A DNA stretch of 64,000 nt from Heterostelium album PN500 (GCF_000004825.1 NW_008805063.1:744857-808856), one strand, 5' to 3'; counted from the first letter of the stretch, positions 21,975 to 35,961 are shown. The notes: generated from the sequence alone by a model not told the origin. Numbers and translations are program-made.

Positions 21975-23998
21975 ATGAGTTATCATAATAAAATTAATAT
22001 ATTAAGAAGCACATCGGTGGGCAGCCAACAGCCTGAACATAATACCCCAAACTTTAACCATCAAAACACCACCAATTTTCAAATGAACAATAATACACCG
22101 ACATTGGTTGGTTCATACCCATCATACTTGGCACCATTGGAAATACCACCACCACTCGACCAATCTTTTGACAACAGTAACAGTAGTACCAATCTAATCA
22201 GACATAATACAATCACTTCCAACAACAGCAACAACAATCCACTGACAGCAAGTGAAAATGACATCTCCAAATCGACTGCCACTGCCACTACCAATACCAA
22301 CAGAGTGGTGGATTCCTTTGATTTCAGTATGACAGACCAATCACTCAGTGAAAGTGTTTCACCTCGCAGACTCAGTCAGACCAATGAAATAGAGATGGAA
22401 TCGATCAGTCGGAATTCCTGTGAGATGGACGGTGCCAAGATTGACGATGAGCCAAAGTCGTTCAAAGGTGATATCGAAGAAAACAACTACGATCCATTCG
22501 ATCCATACCACGAGAAATTGTACACCATCGAAGATGTTGGCTGGAAAGGCAAACAAACCATAAAACTCATGTTCCAAAGATATTTTTTGGGATTAATTGT
22601 AGCAATATTTGTATCATTAGTCGTTTTTATAATGTCCCAAGTCGATTGGAGTGGTGATTCCAACGCCAATGTATATTTAAATAGAAAATCATATCATATT
22701 TTCTTTCAATTCGCTATTGTAAGTAAATGTTTTACAAAAAACATTAATATAGAAAAACATTATAATATTAACATTCATTAAATAATCATAATCAGTTATT
22801 ATTTGGTCCAATTTATATTACTCTTGGATTCTCAGTATCATATGGTTTAAAAAGAATAAGAGAATCCAAAATATTGTATTATTCCATTGGAATCTGTCTG
22901 TTCTTGGTATTGTTCTATATGATATTGTATTTGAAGGGTATCAGTTATTGGTTCTATTTCATCGATGCCTTTGGTGTCGTTGTAATGTATACTTGTGGAG
23001 AGGTCATTTTCGCCTATAGTATGTCCATGCTCCTACAAAGTGAAACTGGAAAGCAACCGGACAAAAAGAAAGCGTATGGCGTCGCCTACAACTATTGTGC
23101 CCCCGATATCTTTGTAACCGTATTCACCGTTATCTATATGTTCTTTCTGCTGCCAATCTACTTCTCCATAGAAAGTGATATTCTGCGTTTGGGATGGCGT
23201 CTCGTTATCCATCCGATCTACTGGACCGCCATCATTGTTGTGGCGCGTCAGTTCTTGACACGTGACATCTCGACCGACGACATCATGCTCAACACCAACA
23301 TCGTGCTCCACACCTTCTTCCACCACCAAACCCTCGGTAAAATCTTTGTATATACATTCAGTAGCGACGCTCCCTATCTCACTGAGGTCGGTATGATTGT
23401 TTCCGCGCTGGAAGACATCATCTTGCGTGCACTCGCTTTGAAGCGTGACGAGATTGTCCTATCGTTCTACTATGGAAAGGAGCGTGCTCGTCAAATTGTA
23501 TATTCTCAACAGTCGCTCCAGCTGCGTGCAGCCATTCTCAACATCCAGGTCGCCCTCGAGTTCAGCGGTCTCATCTCGGCGCCCATCTTTATCTACCTCT
23601 TCCAAAAGTGGAAGATGTTGTTCCACTTTTTCGATACCGGTGCAATCAATCCGGTTACACTCTTCTATCAGAGTGTGCTCTCGATCGGTCTCGATCTCAT
23701 AGCGGAATTCGTATGTACTTTTATTGAAACCAAGTATTTCAAGCTGCCACTCGAGCCCACTTGGAAATGGATGAAGTCTCACAAGTGGTTCTTGGCATGG
23801 CTTGTCTACGGATCTATAACGATGGGTCTGTTTGGAATGCTTTGGACATGCGCACGTGTACCTCGTGCCGGTCTGTGTTCTGCCGACGACATATGTACAT
23901 GCAATCAAATCATCTCTAGTTCAATTCCAGATTTCTGTAAAACAAATTCAACAATCATTCCATTATTAAACACAACAACCTCAAACTTTATATTTTAA
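21975..23998 (+). CDS. Multi-pass membrane protein, dictyostelid-type, unknown function
   Basis: Exons 21975-22718 and 22796-23998 splice in phase 0 to 648 residues. Residues 1-195 are polar and disordered (Asn, Ser, Thr, Pro). From about residue 200 there are roughly eight to nine hydrophobic segments, for example YFLGLIVAIFVSLVVFIM, ILLFGPIYITLGFSV, then LFLVLFYMILYL and IFVTVFTVIYMFFLLPIYF. A conserved-looking soluble region (TRDISTDDIMLNTNIVLHTFF, then EIVLSFYYGKERARQIVY) sits between them, and the C-terminus has a Cys cluster (CARVPRAGLCSADDICTC). I do not recognise a characterised family; it resembles uncharacterised multi-spanning proteins known from social amoebae. The 3.9-kb upstream gap may indicate developmental control, which is inference. 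Confidence 0.8.
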
Positions 23999-24576
23999 AC
24001 AAATAAAAAAATAACTAAATAAAAAAATAATAAATTATATGTATAGATAGAACAAAAAATAAAAACATAAATTATTTGTCTTTATTAAAAGTCATGAGAT
24101 ATGAAGTTTAGAATTAAAATAAAAATGAAATACAATCATATGTCAATTGACGATGATATCATCTTACATACTATTGATTCAAAAAATAGTTATATTTGTA
24201 GAGTGTTTATTTTACACATAAAAACAATGAACACTAAACACTTTCATCAACCTTTTTCACATCACACCCTATATATCTTATCAACCACTAAGTCAAGATA
24301 AGCAAATATATACAATTTTGAAAGAATAATATCATATTCATTTATTTTTGTTTTTTTTTTTTTTTTTTTGATGTATGTTTATAAACATTAATATTTGAAT
24401 TAAAAATAATATTATTAATATTAATTTATAGAATTAATTTATTTGGTTATCTCTTATCTATTTGATTTTATTATTATTGTTTTAATAATTTATTTTATTA
24501 TATTTTATTTCCAGAAATTCAAAGATATTTATTTTTAGATTATCTATTACTTTTAATATGATATGTTGATCAAAAT
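23999..24576. other. Intergenic, no gene seen
   Basis: 578 bp, A/T-rich, with a T-run at 24351-24369. A short frame at 24101-24301 has no coding character. Confidence 0.4.
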
Positions 24577-27500
24577 ATGGTTAGATTATTTTCAAGTAAA
24601 TCAAAGAAACAAGATGATCCAAATGCAATAAATAATGCCTTTCAAGTGGTATTAGATGAAGTTGGTGTACCAGAAACTGAAAGAAAAGCGTTGATGGATT
24701 TGTAAATATCAAAAAACAATATAATTTGATGAACATCAATTTTCAGATTTATTTTTTAAAAAATAACATATATTAATTTATTTTATATACAATTGTATTT
24801 TATAGAGATGTAGAAAGAAAACAACAACTTATTACATCATTTAAGAATAAAGCAATTTCAAAAAAAGATTATGGATCTAGTCATAAGAAATCTACAAGTA
24901 AACCAGTCAGCCATTCGCCTCAGTATTTCGTGGAGGGTCTGAAGAGTAACCCATCAAAAGAGGTACTCACTTCACTACGTGTCAGACTTGGAAATCAACC
25001 TTTGAAATGGCTAAAGGAATTCATTGCAATTGATGGTGTTGCTTTATTAATTAAAGTTTTATCTACATTTGAAATCAAACCAAAGTAAATATAAAACAAC
25101 GAAACGAAATCAAATCGAATTGAATCAAATTAATTAACTAATCAATATTAATCTTAATTAATCTTACTAGTAAAACACCGGATGATATATTAATTATTGC
25201 ACAATGTTTACATTCTTTAAAGTTGATTATGAATAATAGAATCGGTTTGGATGCAGTCATAAAGATTCCCAACAGTATTGGATCGATTTCATTGCTGTTG
25301 GATACACCGCATGTAAAGTCAGTGTTGATGGTGTCAGAGTTGTTGGCCGGTTTGTGTGTTCTGCACCAGAAAGGACATGGACTTGTACTCTCGGGAATGG
25401 AACACTACAGGGAGGTGAAGCGTGAGAAGAAGCCATTCATCAACTTGATCAACGGTTTGTCACAGCCGGGCCCGTTGCAACCTGTGACTTTTGCGCTTAT
25501 CAACACTCTGATTAGCACGGCACAGAACGTCGACGATCGTATCAAGATTAGGAATCAATTCAAGCGAATTGGAATTCAAAACATTGTGCATCAGATCGCT
25601 ACAGAGCTACGAAAGAATGCCAATCCAGACTTGCAGACTCAACTCGATCTCTTTGAGCAAGAGGCGCGTTGGGACGAGCAAGAACAAGCCGAGAATATTC
25701 GTGGTGACCAATCCGATGACAATCCAAACTCGCTGTTGAGACAGTTGACCGAACGTACTACTGGCGGTCCTTTGTATCCGGCATTCATCTCCATCATGAA
25801 ACTGATGCTAAAGAATGCAACGGAAGATGATACCAGCGATGAAGAGTGTCTTTCGAATTTCATCTTTGTCGAGAAGATACTGAATAAGATGAATGGAGGT
25901 GATATTAGTAGCGATGATCTCAATGGATTCTTTGGTGATATGACTGGTGGCGGTGGTGTTGGCGGTACCATCGACATTGCCAATGTGTCGTCGGAGAAGG
26001 CCGTTCTCATTCAGAAGGAAATAGAGGATCTGAGAAAGGAGAAGAAGAAATCCGCTGAGAAATTGCATGAGAAGGACATACTACTGACAAAGTTGGCAAA
26101 GCGATTGAAGAGATTGACCGATGCCATTAAGAATGGAACCGCTGAAGAGGCACTCAAAGAAGAGGAGGAGTTGGAAAGCGATCTAGTCAAAGTGGCATCG
26201 ACTTCCACTGGCGTAGGAGCAAAGGCAGGCTTGCAGACAGTGAAATCCGGTCTCGATACCAATCAATTGATCAGGGCGAAAGCTCCTACTGGTGAAGTGA
26301 CCAACTTCCTCTCTGGACTATCCGGTGAAGATACCGACGCTTCTGCTGATCCCGCCGCTGCTTCCGGTGGTATTCCTTTGCCTCCAGGAGTGCCTCCACC
26401 TCCACCACCACCCGGACTGAAAGCGCCAGCCACACCTGAGCGATGCTCACGTCCTCCCAATGTCAAACTAAAGAGTTACCAATGGAACAAGTATCGTACA
26501 AGAAACATACCAAACACTTTCTGGACCAAGGTCAACTACTCCAAGTACGATGATTCCCTTCCCTACGAACAGATTGAAACACTGTTTGCTGCGGCAATCT
26601 TTGAGAAGAAGCAATCGGAGCAAAAGAAAGGTGATGTTACTGTGATCGATCCGAAACGTGCACAAAACATCGGAATTCTGCTCTCGCGTTTCAAGGGTAT
26701 CTCCTATGACACTCTCTACGATGCCATCTACAATCTTGACGACAAGGTACTAGATCTTGAAACGATCAATCAGATGATAAAGTATGTACCTACCAAGGAG
26801 GAGATAGATGCTATCAAAGCATTCAATTCCGCCAACGAAGCCAAACCCGTTGAAGAGCGTCTTAAACTCGGCAAAGCAGAGTTGTTTATCGATAAGATAT
26901 CGGATATTCCAAGATTGACACAACGTATACAGGCACTCCATTTCAAATTAAACTTCCCAGAGAAGTTGTACCATGCCAAGCCAGACATTAGAACATTCAA
27001 TGAAGCAATGATGGATTTACAAAATGAGAAATTATTTTCTGTTATGGAGGTATGTATATTTTATTATTGGTATATATATTTGATTACTAATATTATTATT
27101 AAAATAGTTAATTCTTTCAATTGGTAATTTCATAAACTATGGTACAAATAGAGGAAATGCTTCTGGTTTCAAGATTGACAGTATTAACAAGATGGCTGAT
27201 ACTAAGTCAAATGTCAAGGACAAATACAATTTGGTTCACTTTTTAGTTGAATTAATCATGTCTATCAATCCAAATATACTTAATTTCTCTGAAGAAATTC
27301 CAAAGGTCGCTGATGCCGCAACACGTAAGTTATTTTATTTATAATTTTTAAACAATTCAAAACATACTTAAACTTTTATACTCTATTAGTATCATTTTCA
27401 ACATCAACCTCTGAAATTAGATTGTTAAAGGCTGGCTTGATTAAATTGGAAAAGGAGTTATTTGAAGGAAAGAAAGAAGAGGAAGAAGAGGAATCAGAAA

Positions 27501-28506
27501 AGAAAGAAGGTGATGAAGCCGAAGGTGAAGGAGATGGCGAAGCTAAGGAACCACCAAAAGAAAAGCCAGTCAAAGTATCACAAGTATCTCCACTTGATGA
27601 TAATGATCCATTTAGATTACAATTATCAGTAAGTTATTTTTCAATTAATTTATATAATTCAAATAATTAATGTTATATTATAATTATAAATAGGAATTCA
27701 TATTATCAGCTAAAACTGAATTGTCAGATGCAGAATCATTATTAGGAGAAACTGAAATTCTTTATACAAAGGTTACCAAGTTCTTCGGTGAAGATACTTC
27801 AAGACCGATGGAGGAGTTCTGTGCTATCTTTAAGCGATTCTCTGATACCTTCCAGAATGCCAAGAAGGATTTGGACAGAGAGAAGGAATTGACTGAAAAG
27901 GCAAACAACAGAAAGAATCAGAAACTCACTGCTGCCGCCAACAAAGCCTCACCATCAAAGACCACTCCTAATCTTGCCAAGTCAAAGTCCAGTCGACTTG
28001 GTATGCTAAAGAAAGGACTTAAGAGATCGGTTGGCTCTGAGAGTGAAAGTAGCAGCTCCAACGAAGATGAAGATGCCATCAGAGAGTACATAAACTCGTT
28101 GGAAACTGCCAGTCCAGGTACACACAGTGATTCGACCGATGGCGAAGGAATGATGGATGATGTACTCAACCTCATTCGAGACGGTGACTTTAGAACCATC
28201 AGAAGACAGCACCTCTCCAAGGGTAACAAGATAAGACCACCAAAACCTAAACCACATATCCCTGAGGATACCATGTCTACCTACTCCTCTGCATCCTCGA
28301 GATTCGACGCAGAACCTCTTGAGGAGAGTGAAGATGATGGTTCAATTGATGACTTTTCAGATGATGACCACGAAGATGATGAGAATGAAGAAGAAGAGGA
28401 TGATGATGGTGATGGTGATGATGATGATGATGAGGATGAAGAAGAAGAGGATGATGATAGTGATGATGAAGAAGAAGAAGAAGAAGATGATATTTTAGAA
28501 GAATAA
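24577..28506 (+). CDS. Diaphanous-related formin (GBD/FH3-FH1-FH2-DAD)
   Basis: Actin-filament nucleator and elongator. Six exons, 24577-24701, 24806-25084, 25171-27049, 27108-27324, 27390-27628 and 27694-28506, give 1183 residues. Order: GTPase-binding/FH3 armadillo region (about 20-370) with LRVRLGNQPLKWLKEFI; Gly-rich linker and coiled coil (about 420-480); one short FH1 Pro tract (LPPGVPPPPPPPG, about 535); FH2 (about 560-980) with NIGILLSRFKG and the GNFINYGTNRGNASGF signature. Near residue 1062, GEGMMDDVLNLIRDGDFR matches a diaphanous autoregulatory (DAD) helix, followed by basic residues, so release by a Rho-family GTPase is expected. The protein ends in about 70 nearly uninterrupted acidic residues, unusual after a DAD. 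Which dictyostelid formin letter this is cannot be decided by eye. Confidence 0.93.
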
Positions 28507-28679
28507 ATAAATAAATAAAATAAATAATCTGTATATTATCTTTTGTTTTGAATCAATTATGTTTGTTTTACTTTTTAAGATCTCAAGCAATCATGATTAT
28601 TTTGTTTATTTCTGTTAATAAATAGATCAACATCGATAGTTTTGCTATCAGTTTATAAATAAAGAATGAAAGATATAGT

Positions 28680-30010
28680 TTATTGCAAGATAAACCAACT
28701 GTTTCTACATTTGGTGGCTTCTCTTCTAACCAATCTCTTCTTATCATCTAAAGCTGGAACTATACCGTTGATAACTTGATTTCTAAATGGATAGATCTTT
28801 GGATATGGAATAGCTCTTGAAATTCTTGTTAATATTTCTAAACTCGATTGTCTAAATGTCTGTATATTCAACAAAAAGGTAATTGTAAATAAATCAAACC
28901 AATTAGTATTTGTTAAAGAGAATATGAGATTGAGTTATTTATCATTTAACATACCAATGATTCACCATTGACAGATATCTTAATTAATGTTGGGATGAGT
29001 GAATCCAAATGTGAACTGATTGAGGTTGATGCTTCATCGACCAACATCATTAGGGTTTGAAGACTAGAGTTTAATAGATCTCTTTGATTCGAGTGTAGTG
29101 AGTGCAAAACTATTGGAAGAACCTCTTGTAGTTCTCCCAAAAGAACCTCCTTTGGTACATTTCTCAATAGATTGGTGATTGCAACCAAAAACTGTGATGA
29201 TACTGTTTCATTCTTTTGTCTCTGGTATGTTTTGAATGATTCTAATAAAGATGGGAATAGAATAGTAAAGAATTTTTGTTTATATAGAATCTATATTGTT
29301 GTTTTTTTTTTTGATAAATATTATTAATAAGTATTTTTTTTCTAATCAAATTAAATTTATTTTTTTTTGTTTGTTAATTACCTTTACAATTGCACCTGAT
29401 TTATGATCGAATGTATCATGATCACTCAAAAGAATATAGAATGATTTAGCTGCTTTTTGAGAAATCTCTGTATTTTCACTGGTGATAAGTTGTGCTAATA
29501 GTTCACCAACCTTAATGCTTTGAGGATTTCCATTGGTAACTAAACCCTTTTCAATCTATTGAAATATTTGTTAGTTTGTATTTAATATATAAAAGTATAG
29601 AATTAGATATATATATATAAATAACATACCCAAATCAATAAGTTTAAGGCTTGGGTTTTGTTTGTTGATGAACTTGAAATCAATTGCTCTAAGTGATCCA
29701 AAGGTAGGTCGGTCTGATCGGTTTGTTTGTTGATAATAGAACCATAGCATATAGCACAGGCATTTGAAATCGACTCTTCAACATTGGAATCCAATGCTCT
29801 GCTCATTAGCATCTCTTTGAGTAACTTGTTGGTCGACAGTTCAAATTTGCTCTGTGAAATAACACTAGTAAAGATTGGAATCAAAAGCTTCGCTTGTTCT
29901 GTTGCATCGCTTGAGAATGGTTTGAACTCCTTGTTGATTTGCAGCGCTGAAAGATCACCATTCAAATAAATATTAATAAATAATTCTATTGCTTCTTTTT
30001 TGTTGTTCTA

Positions 30011-30057
<47 letters not shown>

Positions 30058-32796
30058 GTTAGTCATAACTAGTTAGGTTGTGATAATATTTTAGTATTTG
30101 AATAGGTTACTTACTCTTTTGATGTATTTTGAATAACAGAATGTATCATTGAGATAGCAGGTTTCATTATACCAAGAACTTGATCTTTTTGTTCTTGACT
30201 ATTAACGTCCAATGAGAATACTTGTTCAAACAATTCCTTGACCAATGGAAGTAGTATCTCTCTATAACAAATGGTCATTGTTTGTTCATCGATAGAATTG
30301 CTAAAAGTGTTCTCCAAACTCTGTAATACCAATAGACTGTTTTCAAATTCATCTAAAAAGTATTAGTAATTAAGTGTAAAAGTGTAAGTATCAGTGTATA
30401 TTGTTGTTTGTATTTGTATAATGAATATTAATATAACTTTACCATTGTTAATATATTTCTTTTTAATACTATGTTCAAGTAATGTCTTAATTTGAGGTAT
30501 TACACTTTGTAATAAAGGTTGGTGTGTACACAACTGTGAGAATGCCTCCAAGTAATGTTTACTCTCTGATACGTTCTTTGATTGATTGGCATTGATCATC
30601 TGTAAGAGTGTTGGTATAGCAAACAAATTCATCTGTTCAACCTGTTCCAATTTAGTGATTGACATGAGTGCTTCTAAACTCTTATTTCTAAATATCTGTA
30701 TTAATAACCAAACTCCCTAAACTAAACTAAAATAAACTTCATTAAACAACCATCTGAATACAATACCTCTGACTTTCATCGGAATCATTCAACAATCCAA
30801 CTAGATCCTTAATAATAGATTGTCTCTTTTCTTGATCTAAAACAAAAGTGATCGGTACCGATGTCTTTATATGCCTGGTTACATATAGATTGGCAAGACA
30901 ATCCACTGCCAGTGTTCTAACCAATGCAGATGAATTCGAAAGTAATCCAATGAATAAATCATATAGCTTATCTTTATATTCTTCTAAAGGATTGATTTCT
31001 ATAATAATAATAGGTAAATATATGTTTGTTAATTTAATAAAAGTTATCGATAAATTTATAAATCATACCTTTATCTATATTTTCATTATTATATTGGAAC
31101 GAAATATTATTGGCTTTCAATAGATCGTTGAATAATCCGATGATTGAAAGTTGTTCGTTTGCCTTGTGGATGGGATCGTCAGAGAGGTGCAATGATAGTT
31201 CTTTGAAGAAATCGATGATCGTCGGTAGAATGTGAGAGAGAACGATTCTGGAGGATTTGACAGATGCACTGACCGTCTGGAAGAGAATAGAGGCACAACT
31301 GACCGCCAACTTTGAATCCTGTGATGTTTTGATGTGGTGGAGACACTCCTTGTCAACCATCGACAAGAATGACTGAAGTGTTTCCTGATCTGCAGCCAAC
31401 ACTCTTGTCAAGTAGAACATTGTCTTTTTAGATTCGTCAATGACGGTCGCACTCTTTTGTGTGAGAATCTGTGTTCTCAAAGTTCCCCAAATATCATCGA
31501 GATGTGGTCTCAGTGCAACCGGTCCATACTTTGAACAACAAAACAATAATGTTTTCAATGATTCAATCTATAGTAGATAACAAAGAGTATAAAGAAAGAT
31601 TAGTTATTTTCACTTGAATCTATAGGATGATCATCATCATTTGAATTGTTACCTTTGTATCAACAACATTTGAACATATCTTATCAATTAAAAATGGAAT
31701 ACAATGTTCAGCAAAATATGTAGATGCACCAAAACAATTCCTATATTATAATAATATCGTTATGATTAATAATTGTTTGTAACATATATTGATAAATAGA
31801 TGCTAACTAATAACTAACTAACTAACTGAATTGAAGATACATACAATAAAGAACTAACAAGATCATCTTTGGTAATTGAATTTGGATCACCTGGTTTCGG
31901 GTTGAATGAAATCGGGAAGTAACATGAAAGTATTTCGAAAAGTGAATCTGCGAAATTCTTGTACTCTGGAATATATAATATCACTCTTGGTATCAATCTG
32001 AATGTATAAATGATATTTCTTGGATCCTTTTCACCGTCGATAAATTGAAGGAATCCTGCCATGAAATCACCTTTTAACTCTTGAATCTCTGTTTTTTTAG
32101 ATATAATATATATATATATATTTAATATGAAATAATAATAAATAAATAATCCTATAGATAAATAGAACTTCTAAATCTAATAAACATGATATGACATGAC
32201 ATTGATGCACAAAACATACCAGTTAAATTATGTTCTAATAGATGCTCAATCAATTGTAATACCATTTTACGATGAGTTTGGACTAGTGTTGATGGATGTA
32301 CCTCTTGAAAGATCGCTCTAATCATCTTTTGGTTGTGTGGGTATGGTACTTTGTGATTTACACAGAGACCGTAGACACCTTTAACTACCTCCGATGCACA
32401 TGCATAGTCTTGCAGACGATCATGATAGAAAGCCGCTAGAAACTCGACTTGTGCTTCATTCAACTTTAAATCTGGCAATCTGCACAACACCTCTGACAAC
32501 AATAACGTTCCTCTAGCTCTCAATATTGAATCTGTATTCTGTAAATAATCACCTAAATATTCTACTAATTGATGAATACTTAATTTATTTGCATTTATCT
32601 CTATAATATAATATCATGTTGTTGTTGTTGTTGTTTAAAACAAGTAAAGTTAGTCAAAAATTAAGTAAGTTCAACCACCACCAATAATATTTTATTTATA
32701 TTTATTCATACCCAATAATAATATATTTAAAGAAGTTTGTTTCGTTTGATCATTGTTATTTATATTTATATAAGAATCTATATTTGCTTTTGACAT
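28680..32796 (-). CDS. mms19: MMS19-like cytosolic iron-sulfur assembly/DNA repair protein
   Basis: HEAT-repeat adaptor that delivers Fe-S clusters to nuclear enzymes such as XPD and DNA polymerases. Twelve exons: 32796-32712, 32600-32220, 32088-31845, 31740-31653, 31567-31069, 30998-30767, 30687-30443, 30352-30115, 30007-29630, 29555-29382, 29290-28955, 28859-28680; about 1026 residues, the family length. Signatures: LVEYLGDYL, RGTLLLSEVL, the highly characteristic GDFMAGFLQFIDGEKDPRN, and a C-terminus DDKKRLVRREATKCRNSWF typical of MMS19. All junctions keep frame except exon 8 to 9, where the only visible GT/AG pair leaves the frame one base short; adding one A in the A-run at the exon 9 start would restore it. 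An (AAT)n tract occupies that intron. It is convergent with the formin, 173 bp away. Confidence 0.92.
30009..30056. repeat. (AAT)n microsatellite in an MMS19 intron
   Basis: About 15 AAT units, directly at the exon 9 splice acceptor on the minus strand. Confidence 0.9.
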
Positions 32797-33247
32797 GTTT
32801 TGTTATTAAATATATGATCTGCGCTGATCTTCAACCACACAGCAATTACAACTTATTATTATTGAATATATTATTTTTAAATTGTGTTGTGATGATATTA
32901 GAGTTGTTATCAATGTGTCGTTCGTAATGTTTCTAACAAGGTTTGACTTGAAATCGAATGCAAGATCTTAAAAAAAAAATGATTGCTCAAATTTGGGTGT
33001 GAGAATTTGAAATTTTGTTTTTTTTTTGTTTTTTTTTTACCAACAAAGTGGTGTTTGCTGGGATTTGATTTATTAATGTTTTTTTTAAATCATTAATAAA
33101 TCACTAATACTAAAATAAATAGTGATAAAATAAAATAAATTTATATTATATATCAAATCAAATCAGCTATCATAAATATATAAACTAACAACACTACCAT
33201 TACACACAACACAAACACACAACAACAACACTATTTTGTTTTTACTT
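32797..33247. other. Intergenic upstream of mms19
   Basis: 451 bp, A/T-rich with T-runs and CA-rich sequence; presumably the mms19 promoter and that of the short plus-strand candidate gene. Confidence 0.4.
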
Positions 33248-33454
33248 ATGTATTTATTATTGTAACTGTATTATATTATCAATAGTTGTTGTTATTATTA
33301 TTTATTTAATTGTATTTTTATTTGTAATAGTATTTTTGTTTCATTTTATTATTTTAGTTGTTGTATTATAATTATTATTATTATTATTATTGTTGTTGCA
33401 TCAGCACAAGCTAGTACTGGTCTACCTCCTTACCCCAAAAAGAAACCAAAATAA
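33248..33454 (+). CDS. Candidate 45-residue secreted peptide
   Basis: Too short for routine gene finding. An ATG at 33248 begins exon 1 (33248-33261); a 69-nt GTAACT...AATAG intron leads to exon 2 (33331-33454) in phase 2, and the joined frame is 46 codons ending in TAA. The product would be a hydrophobic N-terminus with a long Ile run ending in VVASAQA, a good signal-peptide cleavage pattern (Ala-x-Ala), then a mature tail STGLPPYPKKKPK. The last 60 nt are clearly less A/T-rich than the surroundings, which drew attention to it. The Ile codons come from an ATT repeat, so part of the frame could be fortuitous. No homologue is known to me. Confidence 0.33.
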
Positions 33455-33911
33455 CAAAACAATAACCACATTATTAATAAAAGCAGACAATCACAAACAC
33501 ACACACAAATTTCACAATCGCTCAATCCCAATCAACCAAACCAACAGTTGAATTGAATTGAATCAATCATCAATCATCAATTATTCAGTCAGTAAATAAT
33601 TTAACTTTACTTTACTATAATTTAATTATTTATTTTATAATATTTGTACTTAAAAATTCTATTGTTTTATCATTTGGTATTTTAATATAAACAAAGTTCA
33701 AAAAGTTTGATCCCAATAAACAAAACAACAACACAACAACAATTCCACCATACCAATATTTAGATTACATCACCACATAATAATATCAAGAAGTTCAAAA
33801 TCAAAAACACCATTTGAAAGTTCAATCAAACTCAAAACATAAAACTTCAAACTTCAAACCTCAAAGCTCAACTCAATATTAAGTTATTAGTTGGTTTGTG
33901 TCTATAGATAA
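33455..33911. other. Intergenic, C/A-rich leader region
   Basis: 457 bp rich in CAA and CAT stretches, with no credible frame; likely promoter and 5' untranslated region of the VWA-Pru gene. Confidence 0.4.
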
Positions 33912-35534
33912 ATGAGGACATATCTATCAAAGAATAATGAATTATTAATAGTTATTTGGTATGTATGCCTAATAACAATCTATGAAAGTTAATTGGAAAT
34001 TATTATTATTAACAATGTTGTTTGTTGTTTATAAACTATGTTTAGTATTGATAATTCAGATTGGATGATCAATGGCGATTACAGTCCGAATCGATGGGCA
34101 GCACAACATCTGGCGGTGATACACCACGCCAACTACTTGCATAATCAACAGGTACCTTACACTATGTATGTCGTGTTGATGGCAGGTCTCAATGCGAGTA
34201 AGCGACCGTTGGTATACTCGATCATCTCCAACAACAAATACTCATCGCCTTTCAACGTCAAGGGAATCAAGCTCGCCGGTCAATCGGACATTGTCGGCTC
34301 ACTGCAACTCTGTCAACTGCTCTTTAAGAACAAAGAGTATCCACGTTACATCAAACGACTGATACTCTACAGTGGCAGTCCATTCCAAGGAAGTACAGAG
34401 CATCTCGCCGAACAAGCAAATCTACTGCACAACAACAACGTTTCACTGGAACTAATAACCTTTGGTGATAGTTCACATGACATCTTAGAGAATCATCTTT
34501 ATCAACATTCATTTACATCATCTACAACCAACAAAAGGTATCTATCATATCAAACATTCAATTCAATTCAATCCAATACTATATTATACTATACTATTAT
34601 ATATCATATATGATGTTAACTAACTATCCTATTTATCTATAGTTATTATAATAAGTTGATTCAAGGAAAGAATCTATTGGTACCTAATCTTACTAGTATG
34701 AGTTGGTTGGATTCCTATAAAACAAAAATGAACAATAACAACAACAACACCAATAATAATAATAATGACAATAACAACATTAACACTAGTAACAATAACA
34801 ATATTAACACTAATAACAACAATAATAATAATAATAGCAATAATATAGTGAGTAATTTAAGTGTGAATGAAGAGGATGTAGCATCAACAAGTGGAAATGG
34901 TAATGAACAATCTGTAAATAGTAGTCGCCCAAAATTACCAATAAAGAGAATTAAGATTTCAGCTTTTTTACCACAAAATCAACAACTTCGAGAACAGCAA
35001 CGAGAACAGCAGCTACAACAACAACGAGAACAGCAACAACAATCGTTTTCTTCACCTTCGTCACAGTTACAACCACGACAGCAACAACAACAACATTTCC
35101 AACAATATTATCAACATTATTATCAACAACAACAACAACAACAACAACAACATCATAATAATCATAATCATAATTATAATCAACATCAACATCAACAACA
35201 ACAGATTCAAAATAGTAAAAAATCATATCTACCAATGGTTGCAGGATCTACTGGAGGTTCTTGTAGAAAAGTAGTTGTTGATCTATCTAGACTATCACTT
35301 CCAAAGTCAAAGTATCATTTAGTGGTTAACTTTACACTGAGTAAACTTTTAGAAAATACAGAGGAAGAGATAGAAGCTGATGAGCAAAATAATAATGTAG
35401 ATGGAAGCTCTCAAAGTCAAATAGAAATCAATAATGTACAACCCGATGACACTACAACAACAACAACAACAACGACAACCACCACAACGACAACCACAAC
35501 TACAACCACCACTACGACAATGACAACAGCAACA

Positions 35535-35565
<31 letters not shown>

Positions 35566-35909
35566 CAACAACAAAAGATAACAACAATAATGTAGATAAT
35601 CAACAACAAACACAAAAACAACAAAAACAACATAAAAAGCATACTATTTATGGTGATCTATTGTTTTTATATAAGAATAGTGTATGTTTATAGAATTTAT
35701 TATTGTTAGATTATATATATTCTAATTATTATTTTGTATCAATAGAGAATATTGTTAGAATTCCCAGCAGGTAAATGTTTATATCAAAACGGTATTGTAT
35801 TACCTTTGCCAGCAAGAGGTCAACTATCACTGGTGAAAATTGGTATTACAAACTATCAAATCATTTGGAGAAATACAACAACAATGAAAGTTGAAAATGT
35901 AATTATAAT

Positions 35910-35961
<52 letters not shown>

